Origin: Gyrodactylus bullatarudis
Taxonomy: Eukaryota > Platyhelminthes > Monogenea > Gyrodactylidea > Gyrodactylidae
Assembly: GCA_012064415.1 (NCBI GenBank)
Contig: SSNU01003050.1
Coordinates: forward strand, 1-61,718
Direction: 5' to 3'
Length of the DNA stretch: 61,718 nt
Below are positions 61,533 to 61,718 of this stretch, in pieces (within the stretch, counting starts at the first letter, position 1; each line of letters opens with the position of its first letter). A program made the position numbers and the translations under genes. The notes beneath the pieces are model-generated. The model was not told the DNA's origin. It did no database searches and saw nothing but the letters and a program-made list of their open reading frames with translations.

Positions 61533-61718
61533 ATGAAGGCTAATATCATGTTGTGCAGAAAATTTCGGCGCTCTTTAGATGCACATCGACAAACTTTGCT
61601 CAACAAGCTCCCAGCCAGCCTCTCGCCCGACCCCACTCAGGCAATCAGCTTCTCTCGGCCCGATTTTCTTCAAAACAGTCTTTTGGTGGTGCGTGTAACA
61701 AGGCACATCTCTGGTTGC
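61533..61718 (+). CDS. Partial open frame at window edge, unknown
   Basis: From an ATG at 61533 an uninterrupted frame of 62 codons runs off the window (starting MKANIMLCRKFRRSLDAHRQ). It is preceded by a polypyrimidine tract and CTCTAG, as for an exon start. The last 150 bp are clearly richer in G and C than the rest of the region, as coding DNA here tends to be. I do not recognise the protein. The reverse strand also has a moderately long open frame, so direction is unsure and a GC-richer repeat is possible. Confidence 0.3.
   Translation, partial: MKANIMLCRKFRRSLDAHRQTLLNKLPASLSPDPTQAISFSRPDFLQNSLLVVRVTRHISGC

Overview
This is an AT-rich metazoan nuclear segment with spliced protein genes, standard genetic code, GT-AG introns and many small inverted-repeat transposons. 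I rebuilt the splicing by eye: every multi-exon gene closes in frame and recovers its family motifs. The gene set (par-1/MARK kinase, an Ajuba-type LIM protein, Na,K-ATPase beta, a FREM1-type matrix protein with a C-type lectin domain) is animal. Asn-rich linkers and a TATA plus TCAGT initiator before the LIM gene fit an arthropod, perhaps a copepod, but the species is inference only.

Layout. 1-2.8 kb: no gene, one full and one partial foldback repeat. 2.8-7.4 kb: a compact housekeeping cluster of ribose-5-phosphate isomerase (-), ARPC4 (+), DUSP12/YVH1 (-), Na,K-ATPase beta (+) and a small Cys-containing orphan (+). Its introns are only 27-39 nt. 7.8-11.6 kb: RNA polymerase II subunit RPB2 (+). 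11.6-13.5 kb: gene-free, with an old repeat. 13.5-29.8 kb: par-1/MARK (-), 21 exons, with an unusually long Asn/Ser-rich spacer of about 1,245 residues between UBA and KA1. 30.9-35.0 kb: Ajuba/LIMD1-like gene (+), divergent from par-1, whose third LIM domain ends halfway. 35.7-60.6 kb: FREM1-like gene (+), 21 exons, about 2,332 residues. Its introns carry most of the transposons, including two hAT-type MITEs with clean 8-bp target duplications, each holding another inverted-repeat element. 61.5-61.7 kb: a GC-richer open frame running off the window.

Functionally, the left cluster is unrelated housekeeping (pentose phosphate pathway, actin branching, ribosome-biogenesis phosphatase, sodium pump, transcription). 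The right half groups three genes whose families act in epithelial polarity, junction tension and basement-membrane adhesion (par-1, jub, FREM). I see no bacterial, viral or CRISPR-type system. The most unusual signals are the ultra-short introns, the giant par-1 spacer, the half-deleted LIM3, and the nested MITE and foldback families.
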